Shown one piece after another: positions 52,703-61,206 of a stretch of DNA of 64,000 bases. This DNA comes from HXMU1420-13 sp034669965 (GTDB lineage Bacteria > Bacteroidota > Rhodothermia > Balneolales > Balneolaceae), in assembly GCA_034669965.1 (NCBI GenBank), contig JAXMOK010000010.1:47209-111208 (forward strand), read 5' to 3'. The position numbers were made by a program, and so were the translations under genes. The notes beneath the pieces were generated by a model. The model worked only from the letters and a program-made list of their open reading frames with translations. It made no database searches and had not been told where the DNA came from. Positions within the stretch are counted from its first letter, which is position 1. Every line of letters starts with the position of its first letter.

Positions 52703-53431
52703 ATGAGCAATTTCGATTCCATCCAAATTGATAAACTCGCATTTCTTGATGCCGGAAACAGTTCGTTTAAAATAGGAATCCGGTTGGAAGAACGATGGGA
52801 AATCGTCGGGTTCAAAGAAACAGAAAAACTTGTTGAGTTTATTAAAGAGAAGAGCATTAATTATGTAATAGCAATTAGCGTAAAGCCGGATAATTCCTGG
52901 CTCGAGCAATTAATTGATTGCACTCATGTTGCCTTGCTCGAAGTTAATGACATCCCAAGCGAGTTATTGGATTATTCAACGCCGGAAACATTAGGGCTTG
53001 ATCGATTTTTCGCCTGTTTAGGAGCATTTCAACTAGCAAAAAAAGCGGTGGTTGTTATTGATGCAGGTAGTGCTTGTACCATCGACTTAATGGATGAAAA
53101 CGGTGTTTTTAGAGGAGGTGTGATCATGCCGGGCGTGCAAAGCCTGCTTAAGGTTTTTTATCAATCGGCGCCAAATTTACCCGATTTTCCATTTCAGATT
53201 CCAAATTCATTTCCCGGCAAAAGCAGTAATGAGTCGCTCCAATGGGGGCTTTCACAATTGTTTGTGGATGGACTAAAAGCCAATCTCCTTCGCTATAGAA
53301 ACGATATTGCAGATTTTGAGATTTATGTGACCGGCGGAGATGCCGATTTAGTATCAACTTTTATTGATGAGCCACATACTGTTCGTCCCGATCTAATCTT
53401 TTGCGGGATGGAAGCTTTGATGGAAGAATAA
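52703..53431 (+). CDS. coaX: Type III pantothenate kinase
   Basis: The enzyme phosphorylates pantothenate, the first step of CoA synthesis. The 242-residue ASKHA-fold protein has LDAGNSSFKIGI (phosphate motif, first Asp) near 14-25, TPETLGLDRF, IDAGSACTIDLM and FRGGVIMPGVQS. Type III enzymes are CoA-insensitive and need a monovalent cation. The SDR gene is divergent with 51 bp between the two start codons; the uridine kinase gene is convergent 3 bp away. Confidence 0.93.
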   Translation: MSNFDSIQIDKLAFLDAGNSSFKIGIRLEERWEIVGFKETEKLVEFIKEKSINYVIAISVKPDNSWLEQLIDCTHVALLEVNDIPSELLDYSTPETLGLDRFFACLGAFQLAKKAVVVIDAGSACTIDLMDENGVFRGGVIMPGVQSLLKVFYQSAPNLPDFPFQIPNSFPGKSSNESLQWGLSQLFVDGLKANLLRYRNDIADFEIYVTGGDADLVSTFIDEPHTVRPDLIFCGMEALMEE

Positions 53432-53434
53432 CGA

Positions 53435-54058
53435 TTACGCTAGTTTTCGTTCGATAAGTGAGATTACCATTTCGCGGGCAACCTGGTTTTTCCCACCACG
53501 AGGGATAATAATATCAGCGTAGCGTTTGCTCGGTTCCACAAACTTAAGATGCATAGGGCGCACGAATTGTTCATACTGCTCAAACACGCTCTCTACAGAT
53601 CTACCACGTTTGTTGATGTCGCGCTTTAGCCGGCGCAGCAGTCTAATGTCATCATCAGTATCCACAAAAATCTTGATGTCCATTAAATTGATAAGCTGAG
53701 GCTCACTGAAGATCAAAATGCCATCTATGAGAATAACTTTGGTAGGCGTTGCGGTGAGAGTTTCATCTTTTCGAGTATGTGCAGCGAAATCGTACACGGG
53801 CACTTCAACCGGATACCCTTCAGAAAGTGCCTCAATGTGGCGAATTAATAACTCGGTTTCGAGTGATGCGGGATGATCAAAATTCTGTTTTACCCGTTCT
53901 TCGAAAGGCATATGCTTCAAATCACGATAGTACGAATCGTGTTCGAGCCGAAGGATGTTTTGTTTGCTGAAGTGCTCACAAATGTAATCTACAACGGTAG
54001 TTTTACCTGATCCTGAGCCACCTGCTACACCAATAATAAGTGGTTTCTTTTCCGACAT
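53435..54058 (-). CDS. udk: Uridine kinase
   Basis: The enzyme phosphorylates uridine and cytidine with ATP or GTP for pyrimidine salvage. The 207-residue protein has the P-loop GGSGSGKTT at 14-22, the base-binding HDSYYRD near 39 and the DFDHP-like FDHPASLE. PVYDFAAHTR and LRRLKRDINKRGRS complete the pattern. It lies 2 bp after the amidase gene. Confidence 0.96.
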   Translation of the reverse strand: MSEKKPLIIGVAGGSGSGKTTVVDYICEHFSKQNILRLEHDSYYRDLKHMPFEERVKQNFDHPASLETELLIRHIEALSEGYPVEVPVYDFAAHTRKDETLTATPTKVILIDGILIFSEPQLINLMDIKIFVDTDDDIRLLRRLKRDINKRGRSVESVFEQYEQFVRPMHLKFVEPSKRYADIIIPRGGKNQVAREMVISLIERKLA

Positions 54059-54060
54059 TG

Positions 54061-55338
54061 TTAATTCGACGATGTGATTTCCTGACTGCGCTCGTATTCT
54101 TCTTTGTAATCTCTTATTGACCTGAAAATTGCAGATGCCATAATTGATTGGCCATATTCGCTGGCTAAAAAGCGTTGTTCGCTGGGGTTGGTTAGAAAAC
54201 CAACTTCCACAAGCAGAGCAGGCATCGAGGCCTCGTAAAGTACCACAAAACCGGCCTGTTTAACGCCTCGTGACTTACGACTTGCGCGTTTTGAAAATTG
54301 ATGGTCCATCATCGAAGCAATACGTTCGCTATTGGCAATGTAACCACTGTGGGCAAGTTCGTAGATTAATAACTCTTCTTCGGAAAGCTCACGAACTTCG
54401 CGTTCACCATCATTAAAAATCATGTTCTCTTTTTTCATGATTTCGAGAGAGCTCTCACTTCGATGAAGTCCTAGAAAAAACACCTCAGTGCCACGTACCG
54501 AAGGAGTATGCCACGCATTTGCATGTATCGAGACAAATAAATCGCCCTCGTGTTGGTTGGCTATGCTTCCTCGATCGTACAGATCTATGAAGGTGTCGTC
54601 TTCACGGGTGTAAATCACCTTCACATCCGGAAGATATTCCTCGATATATTCGCCCAGTTTTTTAGAGATGGCCAAGACGATGTCTTTTTCACGCGTGTTT
54701 TTATAGCCCACATTCCCCGGATCTTTTCCACCGTGCCCGGCATCAATAACTATGGTATCAAATTTCAGTTTGTCGGCTATATTGTTAAACTTATCATCAG
54801 GTTCGGCCACCGGAATCTGGGTAATTTCAAGAGCATCAACCGGGTTAACATTGAGATACCAGTTTTTAGCCAAAAACTGTTGGGTAAATACTTCAACTTC
54901 GTAGGCGGTGGCTTTAGTAAGTGCTAGCAACAAATCATCGCTGAATTTATCGGGATAGGCACTTGCCATTACATACACATTTTGGTCCAGATAAATATCT
55001 ACCCCGTAACTGTCTTCCATTTTGTAAAGACGAACTTCCTGAATTTTGCCGCCTATTTCGGGCAAGTCAATTCCTGTTGTGTCGATATCTTTGCCAAACA
55101 GCTGCATTTGAATAAGATCGGTAGCTGGCTGAATTACTTGGAAAGAGTCGATGGGTTGATCGAAATGAAAACGAACTACGTAGCCTTTGCCATCGCTTCG
55201 CTCGGCTTTAGACACCCTATCAAGATGGATTTGGGCTACCGAATTTTGTGGAATTGAGAAAACAATAACCAAGACCGCACATATACGGAGGAATGCATAC
55301 CCATTCATTATGGAAATGGATTTAAAATTTAGGGCCAT
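54061..55338 (-). CDS. N-acetylmuramoyl-L-alanine amidase with AMIN domain
   Basis: The enzyme splits the amide bond between muramic acid and the stem peptide. The 425-residue protein has a signal peptide (to about 35), an AMIN-like domain (about 40-140) for peptidoglycan or lipid targeting, and an Amidase_3 catalytic domain with IDAGHGGKDPGN (H202), E217 in REKDI, SIHANAWH and LLVEVGFLTNP supplying the zinc ligands. An alternative start at M11 also gives a signal peptide. It shares the leftward transcript with udk. Confidence 0.93.
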   Translation of the reverse strand: MALNFKSISIMNGYAFLRICAVLVIVFSIPQNSVAQIHLDRVSKAERSDGKGYVVRFHFDQPIDSFQVIQPATDLIQMQLFGKDIDTTGIDLPEIGGKIQEVRLYKMEDSYGVDIYLDQNVYVMASAYPDKFSDDLLLALTKATAYEVEVFTQQFLAKNWYLNVNPVDALEITQIPVAEPDDKFNNIADKLKFDTIVIDAGHGGKDPGNVGYKNTREKDIVLAISKKLGEYIEEYLPDVKVIYTREDDTFIDLYDRGSIANQHEGDLFVSIHANAWHTPSVRGTEVFFLGLHRSESSLEIMKKENMIFNDGEREVRELSEEELLIYELAHSGYIANSERIASMMDHQFSKRASRKSRGVKQAGFVVLYEASMPALLVEVGFLTNPSEQRFLASEYGQSIMASAIFRSIRDYKEEYERSQEITSSN

Positions 55339-55493
55339 TTTTTCTGTAGATGATTAGTCGAAGATAATGCAATATTTAACCTTATGAAAGCTTCGAATGT
55401 TGTCATTTTTTTTAGTTTTGGGGCAAATCTCCTAGATTATATCAAATTTATTGCTACCATTTGTTTGATTGAATATCACTTATCATCTAAAAC

Positions 55494-58418
55494 GTGCACA
55501 CACTAGAAAGTACAGAACAAGAATTCCGGGGATCAGTTCAGCCAGAAGTTGAACAATGGTTTGTTGAATGGGATAAAGAACAGTATAACAATGTAAAACA
55601 AGTACTAAGTCATTGTAGGGCTGATCTTGATAATGGGAACGTTAACGATGCATTAACCCGCTTGAAAAGTTTTGCACGAACGTTGAATAAAACTGAGGCT
55701 CCTACTTGGTTTGAAAAACTGGAGGCCATTGCCGCACAAATCCCGGAAAGTTATGTGCTCCCTCAAGATCAAAATCATTTTAATTCTTCCGTTGATGAAC
55801 CCGGATTGGTTCGTTTTGTCAAGACTTTTAAAAGAGCTCATCGCAGTATCCGCAATACCAATACAGCGATTGGAAATGCGTTTTTAAAAGTAGCGAAGAA
55901 AGAGCCAAATCAACCCGAAGAATTCAGCCGAAATGTAGCATTCAAAAATTTGGTGTTGTTGCAATGTATTGAGTCGGCTTATCTGATTAAAAAGTGGCAA
56001 AAATCGCAGGCGGCACTCGTATCGTATATACTCATCGACTGCAAGAATGAATTGCTTTCAAATTTATCCGGATCGAAAGTTGAGCGGATTCAACAGATTA
56101 TCTTACAGGGCGAAAGCGTATTGGATGCTCTTTATACTTCGTTGATGAATGCATCCGAAAAAGAGATTCAGCACTTAAATGAGCAGGTAATTGCTAAATT
56201 AGGAATTGCCGGAACTGTAGAATTATCTGAGAATAAACTAAGTGATGAAGTAGTACATCGAAAAAAACAGAGTTTTATAGTCGATTGGAAGGAGACGGAA
56301 ACAACTTGGGCTAAACTACTCGAAGCAAACGCTAAACAGTTATCCGCAGCACAATCGTTGGTGTTGGTTGAAGAGGAATTAGTAAAGCGAGAAGGGTGGT
56401 TGAAAAATGATTTTTCAAGCACGATTAACGAAGCTATTTTGCCACAACATGCCGAGTTGGTTGAATTTCTGGAAACTGAATTCGAATCAGTAAAAAAGGC
56501 TAAAAAGGGCAATGAGTCGCTAAGTAAAGCATGTGATGCTATTCAAGCCAAAACGGCTTCTATCATCGAAAAGAAAATTGTACCGGTACTGGATAAAGCC
56601 ACAGACGAACGTACTTTGAGTACCTACCTAGAAACCTATGCTGCTGATATTTCTACCTTAGCTACTCGGGTGGAACAGCGCCTCCCATTAATCGAAGATA
56701 TCGGCTTTAGAGAACATCAACCAGAATATTCGATCAAAGAAATTGAATGGCAATCGTTGTTTAGACGATTGTTAGGTGATGAATATTTGCTCGAATTATT
56801 ACCTGAGCAATTAAACCCTGAACAAGAAGTGGCCGAACTGGCCGAAGAGTTTTCGGAAGTGGTTCAAATCATAAAAACGAACCTTTCCATTGCCCCGGAA
56901 GCCGATAAAGACGAAGAGGAAGGCCCGCTAGAGATAGTAACCAAAGGACTGGAATTAGCATTGGTGAAACTGGAAGATTTGAAGCAAGATGCGATTGGAA
57001 TTGAGCAAGGTTTAGGTGCTGAATTGAATAAGCATCACGCCGAGTTGATGGAGCGTGTTAAGAAGTTGCTGTTAAATCAGGATGCGAGTGAAATTAAGTG
57101 GGCCGATGCTCAAATGCGGGTGAAAGAGTCGGCATCGGATTACACCGAAAAAATCAGCATCTACTGGGCTAAGTTTACCGACCGTATTGAGATTATTCGC
57201 CGATTTACAGTAGGCAAGTTCAATGAATTATCGGATGGAGTTCGTTCTTATTTCGGTTTGGTCGAAGTGGCTCACATCAATGTACAGAAAACGAATATTG
57301 CTACTTTACTGTACGAAACCGATCAGAAATATCGACAACTCCCTTACATATATCGCAGGTTGTTTGATTATAAGCGATGTCCGGAACAAGCGTTTTTTAT
57401 TCGAAAGAATGATCATTTCGAACATACGGCCCGAGCTTATGACTTGTGGAAAACCGGCTTTCCATCGTCGGTAGCAGTTATTGGCGAAAAGGGAAGTGGG
57501 AGAAGTACATTAATCTCCTTTTTAGAAAAAGAAGTTCTTGCCAACGAACGCTGCGAGCTACTTTCGATTAATTACAGTATTTCTACGGAAAAAGAATTGC
57601 TGGAAGTGCTTTGTAAGCAGCTTAAAATTCAGCCCAAAGATAGTATTAACGATATAATTAACCTACTGAATCGCCGACGCAAGAAAACCGTGATTTTGCT
57701 AGAAAATATGCAGAATAGTTTCCTTAGAACGGTGCAAGGATACCAAGCTATTGCTTCGTTGTTATATCTGATTGCCGAAACCAAAGAGCAAGTACTTTGG
57801 GTGTGCAGCTGCTCGCGTTATGCATGGAACTTTCTGAATGTAGCCGTAAAAATAAGCGACTACTTTTCACATACCATTGCTGTTGACTCATACAATCAGC
57901 AGGAGATAAAAGAACTTATTCTAAAGCGACAAAAAGCGAGTGGGTATCAGTTAGAATTTTTACCGGATGCTAACACGGCCAAAAGCCGATCCTACAAAAA
58001 ATTACTCGACGACTCTGAAGCAGCTCAAGAATATTTAAGCAATGAGTTTTTCAACGAAATGTTTAAAATGGCCGAAGGTAATGCCACCGTGGCTATGATT
58101 TATTGGATTCGATCTATCCAGAAAATTGAGGGATCATTTATATATATGCAGCCGAAAGAGTTTGAAGGTATCCAATATTTAGCTGAGTTGGACTCGAACA
58201 CTTTGTTTGTGATAAATGCCTTTGTAAAACACGACGTACTTACCGCCCGCGAATTAAAAGAAGTCATGAACATAACTTCGGTGGAGGCAGAGACCATTAT
58301 TTCCCGGCTGTTTTCACGCGGATTATTGGTTCGAAATGAGAAAAAATACAGCCTCAACGATCTTATATACCGACAGGTTGTGCGTTTGTTGAAATCCCGA
58401 AACTTTATTAATGCCTGA
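55494..58418 (+). CDS. Large helical protein with C-terminal AAA-like ATPase domain (unrecognised)
   Basis: A 974-residue protein. Residues 1 to about 640 are almost wholly helical, rich in Glu/Lys/Leu, with no signal peptide or membrane helix. The C-terminal part carries a P-loop GEKGSGRST at 664-672, in which the usual lysine is R670, and a Walker-B-like VILLEN at 733-738 with E737 in place of the Asp. A winged-helix-like end (ELKEVMNITSVEAETIISRLFSRGLLVR) closes it. The start is GTG 55494; an in-frame TAA lies 6 nt upstream. It overlaps the MscS gene by 8 bp, so the two products are made together. Function unknown. Confidence 0.7.
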   Translation: MHTLESTEQEFRGSVQPEVEQWFVEWDKEQYNNVKQVLSHCRADLDNGNVNDALTRLKSFARTLNKTEAPTWFEKLEAIAAQIPESYVLPQDQNHFNSSVDEPGLVRFVKTFKRAHRSIRNTNTAIGNAFLKVAKKEPNQPEEFSRNVAFKNLVLLQCIESAYLIKKWQKSQAALVSYILIDCKNELLSNLSGSKVERIQQIILQGESVLDALYTSLMNASEKEIQHLNEQVIAKLGIAGTVELSENKLSDEVVHRKKQSFIVDWKETETTWAKLLEANAKQLSAAQSLVLVEEELVKREGWLKNDFSSTINEAILPQHAELVEFLETEFESVKKAKKGNESLSKACDAIQAKTASIIEKKIVPVLDKATDERTLSTYLETYAADISTLATRVEQRLPLIEDIGFREHQPEYSIKEIEWQSLFRRLLGDEYLLELLPEQLNPEQEVAELAEEFSEVVQIIKTNLSIAPEADKDEEEGPLEIVTKGLELALVKLEDLKQDAIGIEQGLGAELNKHHAELMERVKKLLLNQDASEIKWADAQMRVKESASDYTEKISIYWAKFTDRIEIIRRFTVGKFNELSDGVRSYFGLVEVAHINVQKTNIATLLYETDQKYRQLPYIYRRLFDYKRCPEQAFFIRKNDHFEHTARAYDLWKTGFPSSVAVIGEKGSGRSTLISFLEKEVLANERCELLSINYSISTEKELLEVLCKQLKIQPKDSINDIINLLNRRRKKTVILLENMQNSFLRTVQGYQAIASLLYLIAETKEQVLWVCSCSRYAWNFLNVAVKISDYFSHTIAVDSYNQQEIKELILKRQKASGYQLEFLPDANTAKSRSYKKLLDDSEAAQEYLSNEFFNEMFKMAEGNATVAMIYWIRSIQKIEGSFIYMQPKEFEGIQYLAELDSNTLFVINAFVKHDVLTARELKEVMNITSVEAETIISRLFSRGLLVRNEKKYSLNDLIYRQVVRLLKSRNFINA

Positions 58419-59325
58419 TATGAAGCGTCTACTCTCTTTTATATTTACGATGATTGTTGGTGCCGGATGGGCGTTTGCGCAAAGTACGGCTGCTGCCGAC
58501 AGTTCGGCGATTCCACCCCCTGAAACCCAAATTGGGCAGATTAAGGACATCTTTTCGGTTGGTAAAATTATTTACTCGGTGTTAGTGCTGGGTGGAACTT
58601 ATCTGTTTAACCGCATTGTAGTATTTCTGCTTGGAGCGCTTGCCGAGCGGCAGTCATCTTATCGATTACTAATTAAACGATTAGTGCCATTCTTGAATGT
58701 GTTTGTGTGGTCGTTTGCCATTTTTATTGTGATTGCCGGCATTATTTCACCTCCGATGGAAACCGTTGTTGCCGTAGGTGCTTCGATTGGTATTGCCGTT
58801 GGTTTTGCATCGCAAGATATCCTGAAAAACATTTTTGGTGGGTTCATTATCATCATGGATCGCCCATTTCAGGTAGGAGATAAAATCGAAGTAAACAGCC
58901 ACTATGGTGAAGTGATGGAGATCGGATTACGCTCGACTCGTATCGTAACACCAGACGACTCAGTCGTTTCAATTCCGAACGCAGATATTGTGAGTAATTC
59001 AGTTTCGAACACCAACTCGGGGGCATTGGATTGCCAGGTTGTGATCGAAGTTTTTCTGCCTGCGAAAACAGATATTGATCAAGTGAAAGACATAGCTTTT
59101 AAAGCAGCTATTTCTTCCAGATACGTGTACTTAAAAAAGCCCATTGTGGTGATGACAGCCAACCAAGTGCACGAGCAAAACTATGTAATGGTATGCAAGG
59201 TAAAGGCTTACGTGTTAGACATCAGATATGAGTTTCTATTGAAAAGTGACATTACCGAATTGATAATGAACGAATTAAATGCTCGTGATTTAATACCAGC
59301 ATTTCGCGTCCAAGCTACCGGTTAA
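58411..59325 (+). CDS. mscS: Mechanosensitive channel, MscS family
   Basis: MscS-type channels open under membrane tension. The 304-residue protein has a signal peptide (about 4-24; a later ATG at 58420 is the probable start), three transmembrane helices, the pore helix VGASIGIAVGFASQDILKNIFGG with the Ala/Gly pattern, MDRPFQVGDKIEV in the beta domain and NTNSGALDCQ at the vestibule. It overlaps the end of the ATPase gene. The ATPase may regulate or organise the channel from the cytoplasm; this is inferred from the coupling. Confidence 0.9.
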   Translation: MPDMKRLLSFIFTMIVGAGWAFAQSTAAADSSAIPPPETQIGQIKDIFSVGKIIYSVLVLGGTYLFNRIVVFLLGALAERQSSYRLLIKRLVPFLNVFVWSFAIFIVIAGIISPPMETVVAVGASIGIAVGFASQDILKNIFGGFIIIMDRPFQVGDKIEVNSHYGEVMEIGLRSTRIVTPDDSVVSIPNADIVSNSVSNTNSGALDCQVVIEVFLPAKTDIDQVKDIAFKAAISSRYVYLKKPIVVMTANQVHEQNYVMVCKVKAYVLDIRYEFLLKSDITELIMNELNARDLIPAFRVQATG

Positions 59326-59387
59326 GTTTCAGTTAAAACTACTAGCTTAACTTCATCATTTATTCATGTTAGGCACTCATATTTTAC

Positions 59388-59416
59388 TTGACATTTCGCT
59401 CTGAGGCAATTACAAT
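59388..59416 (+). promoter_or_regulatory. Sigma-70-type promoter of the ankyrin gene
   Basis: TTGACA (59388-59393) and TACAAT (59411-59416) are spaced exactly 17 bp and lie 60 bp before the ankyrin ATG. The match to the housekeeping consensus is 6 of 6 and 5 of 6. Confidence 0.65.
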
Positions 59417-59476
59417 GCACGGGCAAATCTTGTTCATTTATGTACTAAATAAATAAACTGCAGGAGGAATCATCAT

Positions 59477-59857
59477 ATGAATGAAGAAATATTTCTTGAC
59501 GCCGCTGAAAATGGCGACCTCGAGACAGTAGCAAAATTACTAGCCGAGGGAATTGAGGTTAACACGAAAGACGAACACGACCGAACCGCTTTATTAAAAG
59601 CAGCCAAGCACGGTCACAAAAAAATAGTAGAGACGTTGATAAATGCTGGGGCGGAAATCGATCATAGGGATAATCGCGGTACTACCGCATTGTATTGGGC
59701 ATCCACTAATGGCTTTAAAGAAATCGTAGAATTATTGATAAATAATAAAAGCGACGTCGATGTGCACGACGATCGCGGCTGGTCGGCACTCGATCAGGCG
59801 GTTGCACAAAATCACAAAAGTGTAGCTAGTATACTTCAGGAAGCTGGAGCACATTAA
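59477..59857 (+). CDS. Ankyrin-repeat protein
   Basis: A 126-residue protein made of four ankyrin repeats, for example EDRTALLKAAKHGHKKIVETLINAGAEI (about 35-60; only part listed) and GTTALYWASTNGFKEIVELLI. No signal peptide or other domain. A strong Shine-Dalgarno (AGGAGG) lies 7 nt before the ATG. It should be a cytoplasmic protein-binding module with an unknown partner; the neighbouring MscS/ATPase pair is a candidate. It is not overlapped by that operon. Confidence 0.92.
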   Translation: MNEEIFLDAAENGDLETVAKLLAEGIEVNTKDEHDRTALLKAAKHGHKKIVETLINAGAEIDHRDNRGTTALYWASTNGFKEIVELLINNKSDVDVHDDRGWSALDQAVAQNHKSVASILQEAGAH

Positions 59858-59884
59858 TTATTTAAGCTAATAACTAGTTTTACC

Positions 59885-59920
59885 AACCCTCATCAGATTA
59901 CTGTTGAGGGTTTTTATTTT
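59885..59920. terminator. Terminator after the ankyrin gene
   Basis: AACCCTCA and TGAGGGTT pair around a 12-nt loop, followed by TTTTATTTT. The same run also covers the end of the leftward RsmI-like gene. Confidence 0.75.
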
Positions 59921-60630
59921 CCGTAGATAATAAAAATTGCAGGGCGTTTATTCAGATCGGGGAGTTTTGCTGCTTTCCACTCGCCAATTTCTTTAGCTTG
60001 GATGAATTCAGTTTCTAAAGTGATATCACACGCGATGCATAATCGGGTTTCGGGGCGACAAGTTTCGAGAATGCTTTTCAGCATTTCGTTATTGCGATAA
60101 GGCGCTTCCATAAATATCTGCGTGCGATCATGTCGGCGAGATTCGCCTTCCAACTGCACCAACATCTGCTTACGACCTTTTTGGTCGATGGGAAGGTAGC
60201 CATTGAATGAAAATGATTGCCCGTTAAAACCCGATGCCATCATCGCCAAAAGAATGCTGGATGGACCAATCAAAGGTACAACGCGCATCCCGTTTTGATG
60301 CGCCATTTTCACCAGTTTCGCCCCCGGATCAGCAATCCCCGGAGCTCCCGCTTCCGAAAGGATTCCCATATCACGACCTGACTTTAGTGGCTTTAGGAAT
60401 GAAAAAATCTCGTGATCGGGTGTTTTCTTGTTCAGTTGATAAAAATCGATTTTGTATTCAGGAATGGTGTCCCCAACCCATTGCAAAAACTTCACCGCAG
60501 ATTGAATATTCTCTACCGCCAACGCATCTAGTTTTCGAACAATCTCTAAAGTGTATTCGGGTAAAGCGTTGTTGGATGGCGTCTTGCCAAGTGTGGTCGG
60601 AATTAAATAAAGTGTGCCTTTATTGCTCAT
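59914..60630 (-). CDS. RsmI-like SAM-dependent methyltransferase (tetrapyrrole-methylase fold)
   Basis: A 238-residue protein of the tetrapyrrole methylase fold. It has LYLIPTTLGK at the start, SEAGAPGIADPGAKLV (loop that binds SAM), VVPLIGPSSILLAMMASGF and FMEAPYRNNEMLKSIL, which are typical for RsmI, the 16S rRNA C1402 2'-O-methyltransferase. It is about 40 residues shorter than E. coli RsmI, lacking the C-terminal extension, and the first motif is PTTLG rather than PTPIG. A second, full-length RsmI may exist elsewhere; the substrate here is therefore uncertain. Confidence 0.8.
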   Translation of the reverse strand: MSNKGTLYLIPTTLGKTPSNNALPEYTLEIVRKLDALAVENIQSAVKFLQWVGDTIPEYKIDFYQLNKKTPDHEIFSFLKPLKSGRDMGILSEAGAPGIADPGAKLVKMAHQNGMRVVPLIGPSSILLAMMASGFNGQSFSFNGYLPIDQKGRKQMLVQLEGESRRHDRTQIFMEAPYRNNEMLKSILETCRPETRLCIACDITLETEFIQAKEIGEWKAAKLPDLNKRPAIFIIYGK

Positions 60631-61109
60631 ACATCTACCCGTTCAATTGTAATTTCATCGGTAATTCCCGATGCGCGTCTATTCGCGAATTTAGTTGCAA
60701 ACACCATCGCCACACAAAGAATGGTTAGTCCGATTAGTGCAATGATCATGTTCATAAATGAGGTGCTGCGTTGAAGCTCGTACGTCGGAATCATCACGAT
60801 TTCCTGATAAGCTCCTTCTTTGTATCGGATGGGGATCACAGCGGTATCCATAATTTTATGTGCCATTTGAACCGAGAGAGAAAGTCGACGTTCGATGGTT
60901 TCGCCCTCCGGATCAATGAATTTTAAATCCACATAGCCGTTACTTTGGGCTGCAATTTGTTTGATGTCGAAATCGGTGACATCAGCGGCAATACTTTGGC
61001 CATTGGTATAGGTGTATATAGTTCCTCGATACACGTTGAGCTGCTGGATGGAGATAAAAGCCAAATAGCAGGGAAAGAGCCAAAAGAGATAAAGTAAGCG
61101 GTATTTCAT
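60627..61109 (-). CDS. Small membrane protein (DUF3592-like)
   Basis: A 160-residue protein with an N-terminal helix (about 5-22), a strand-rich extracytoplasmic middle part (VDLKFIDPEGETIERRLSLS) and a C-terminal helix (about 118-142). The layout resembles DUF3592 proteins, but identity is not certain. Its last 4 bp overlap the RsmI-like gene's start. Function unknown. Confidence 0.6.
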   Translation of the reverse strand: MKYRLLYLFWLFPCYLAFISIQQLNVYRGTIYTYTNGQSIAADVTDFDIKQIAAQSNGYVDLKFIDPEGETIERRLSLSVQMAHKIMDTAVIPIRYKEGAYQEIVMIPTYELQRSTSFMNMIIALIGLTILCVAMVFATKFANRRASGITDEITIERVDV

Positions 61110-61160
61110 AGTGTTTTAAATTCCAAATTCCAATTCACAAAATCCAAACAATCACCTAAG

Positions 61161-61206
61161 TTCAATGTTCAATGTTCAATGTTCAGTGTTCAATGTTCAA
61201 TGTTCA
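61161..61206. repeat. TTCAATG heptamer tandem repeat
   Basis: Six tandem copies of TTCAATG from 61161 to 61202 (the fourth is TTCAGTG), followed by TTCAC. The array ends in the stop codon (TCA on this strand) of the leftward gene at 61204. Confidence 0.85.

Noticed and set aside
52652..52909. N-terminal extension of the SDR gene
   Set aside because: The extension overlaps coaX on the other strand and does not resemble the SDR family; ATG 52651 fits the fold start.
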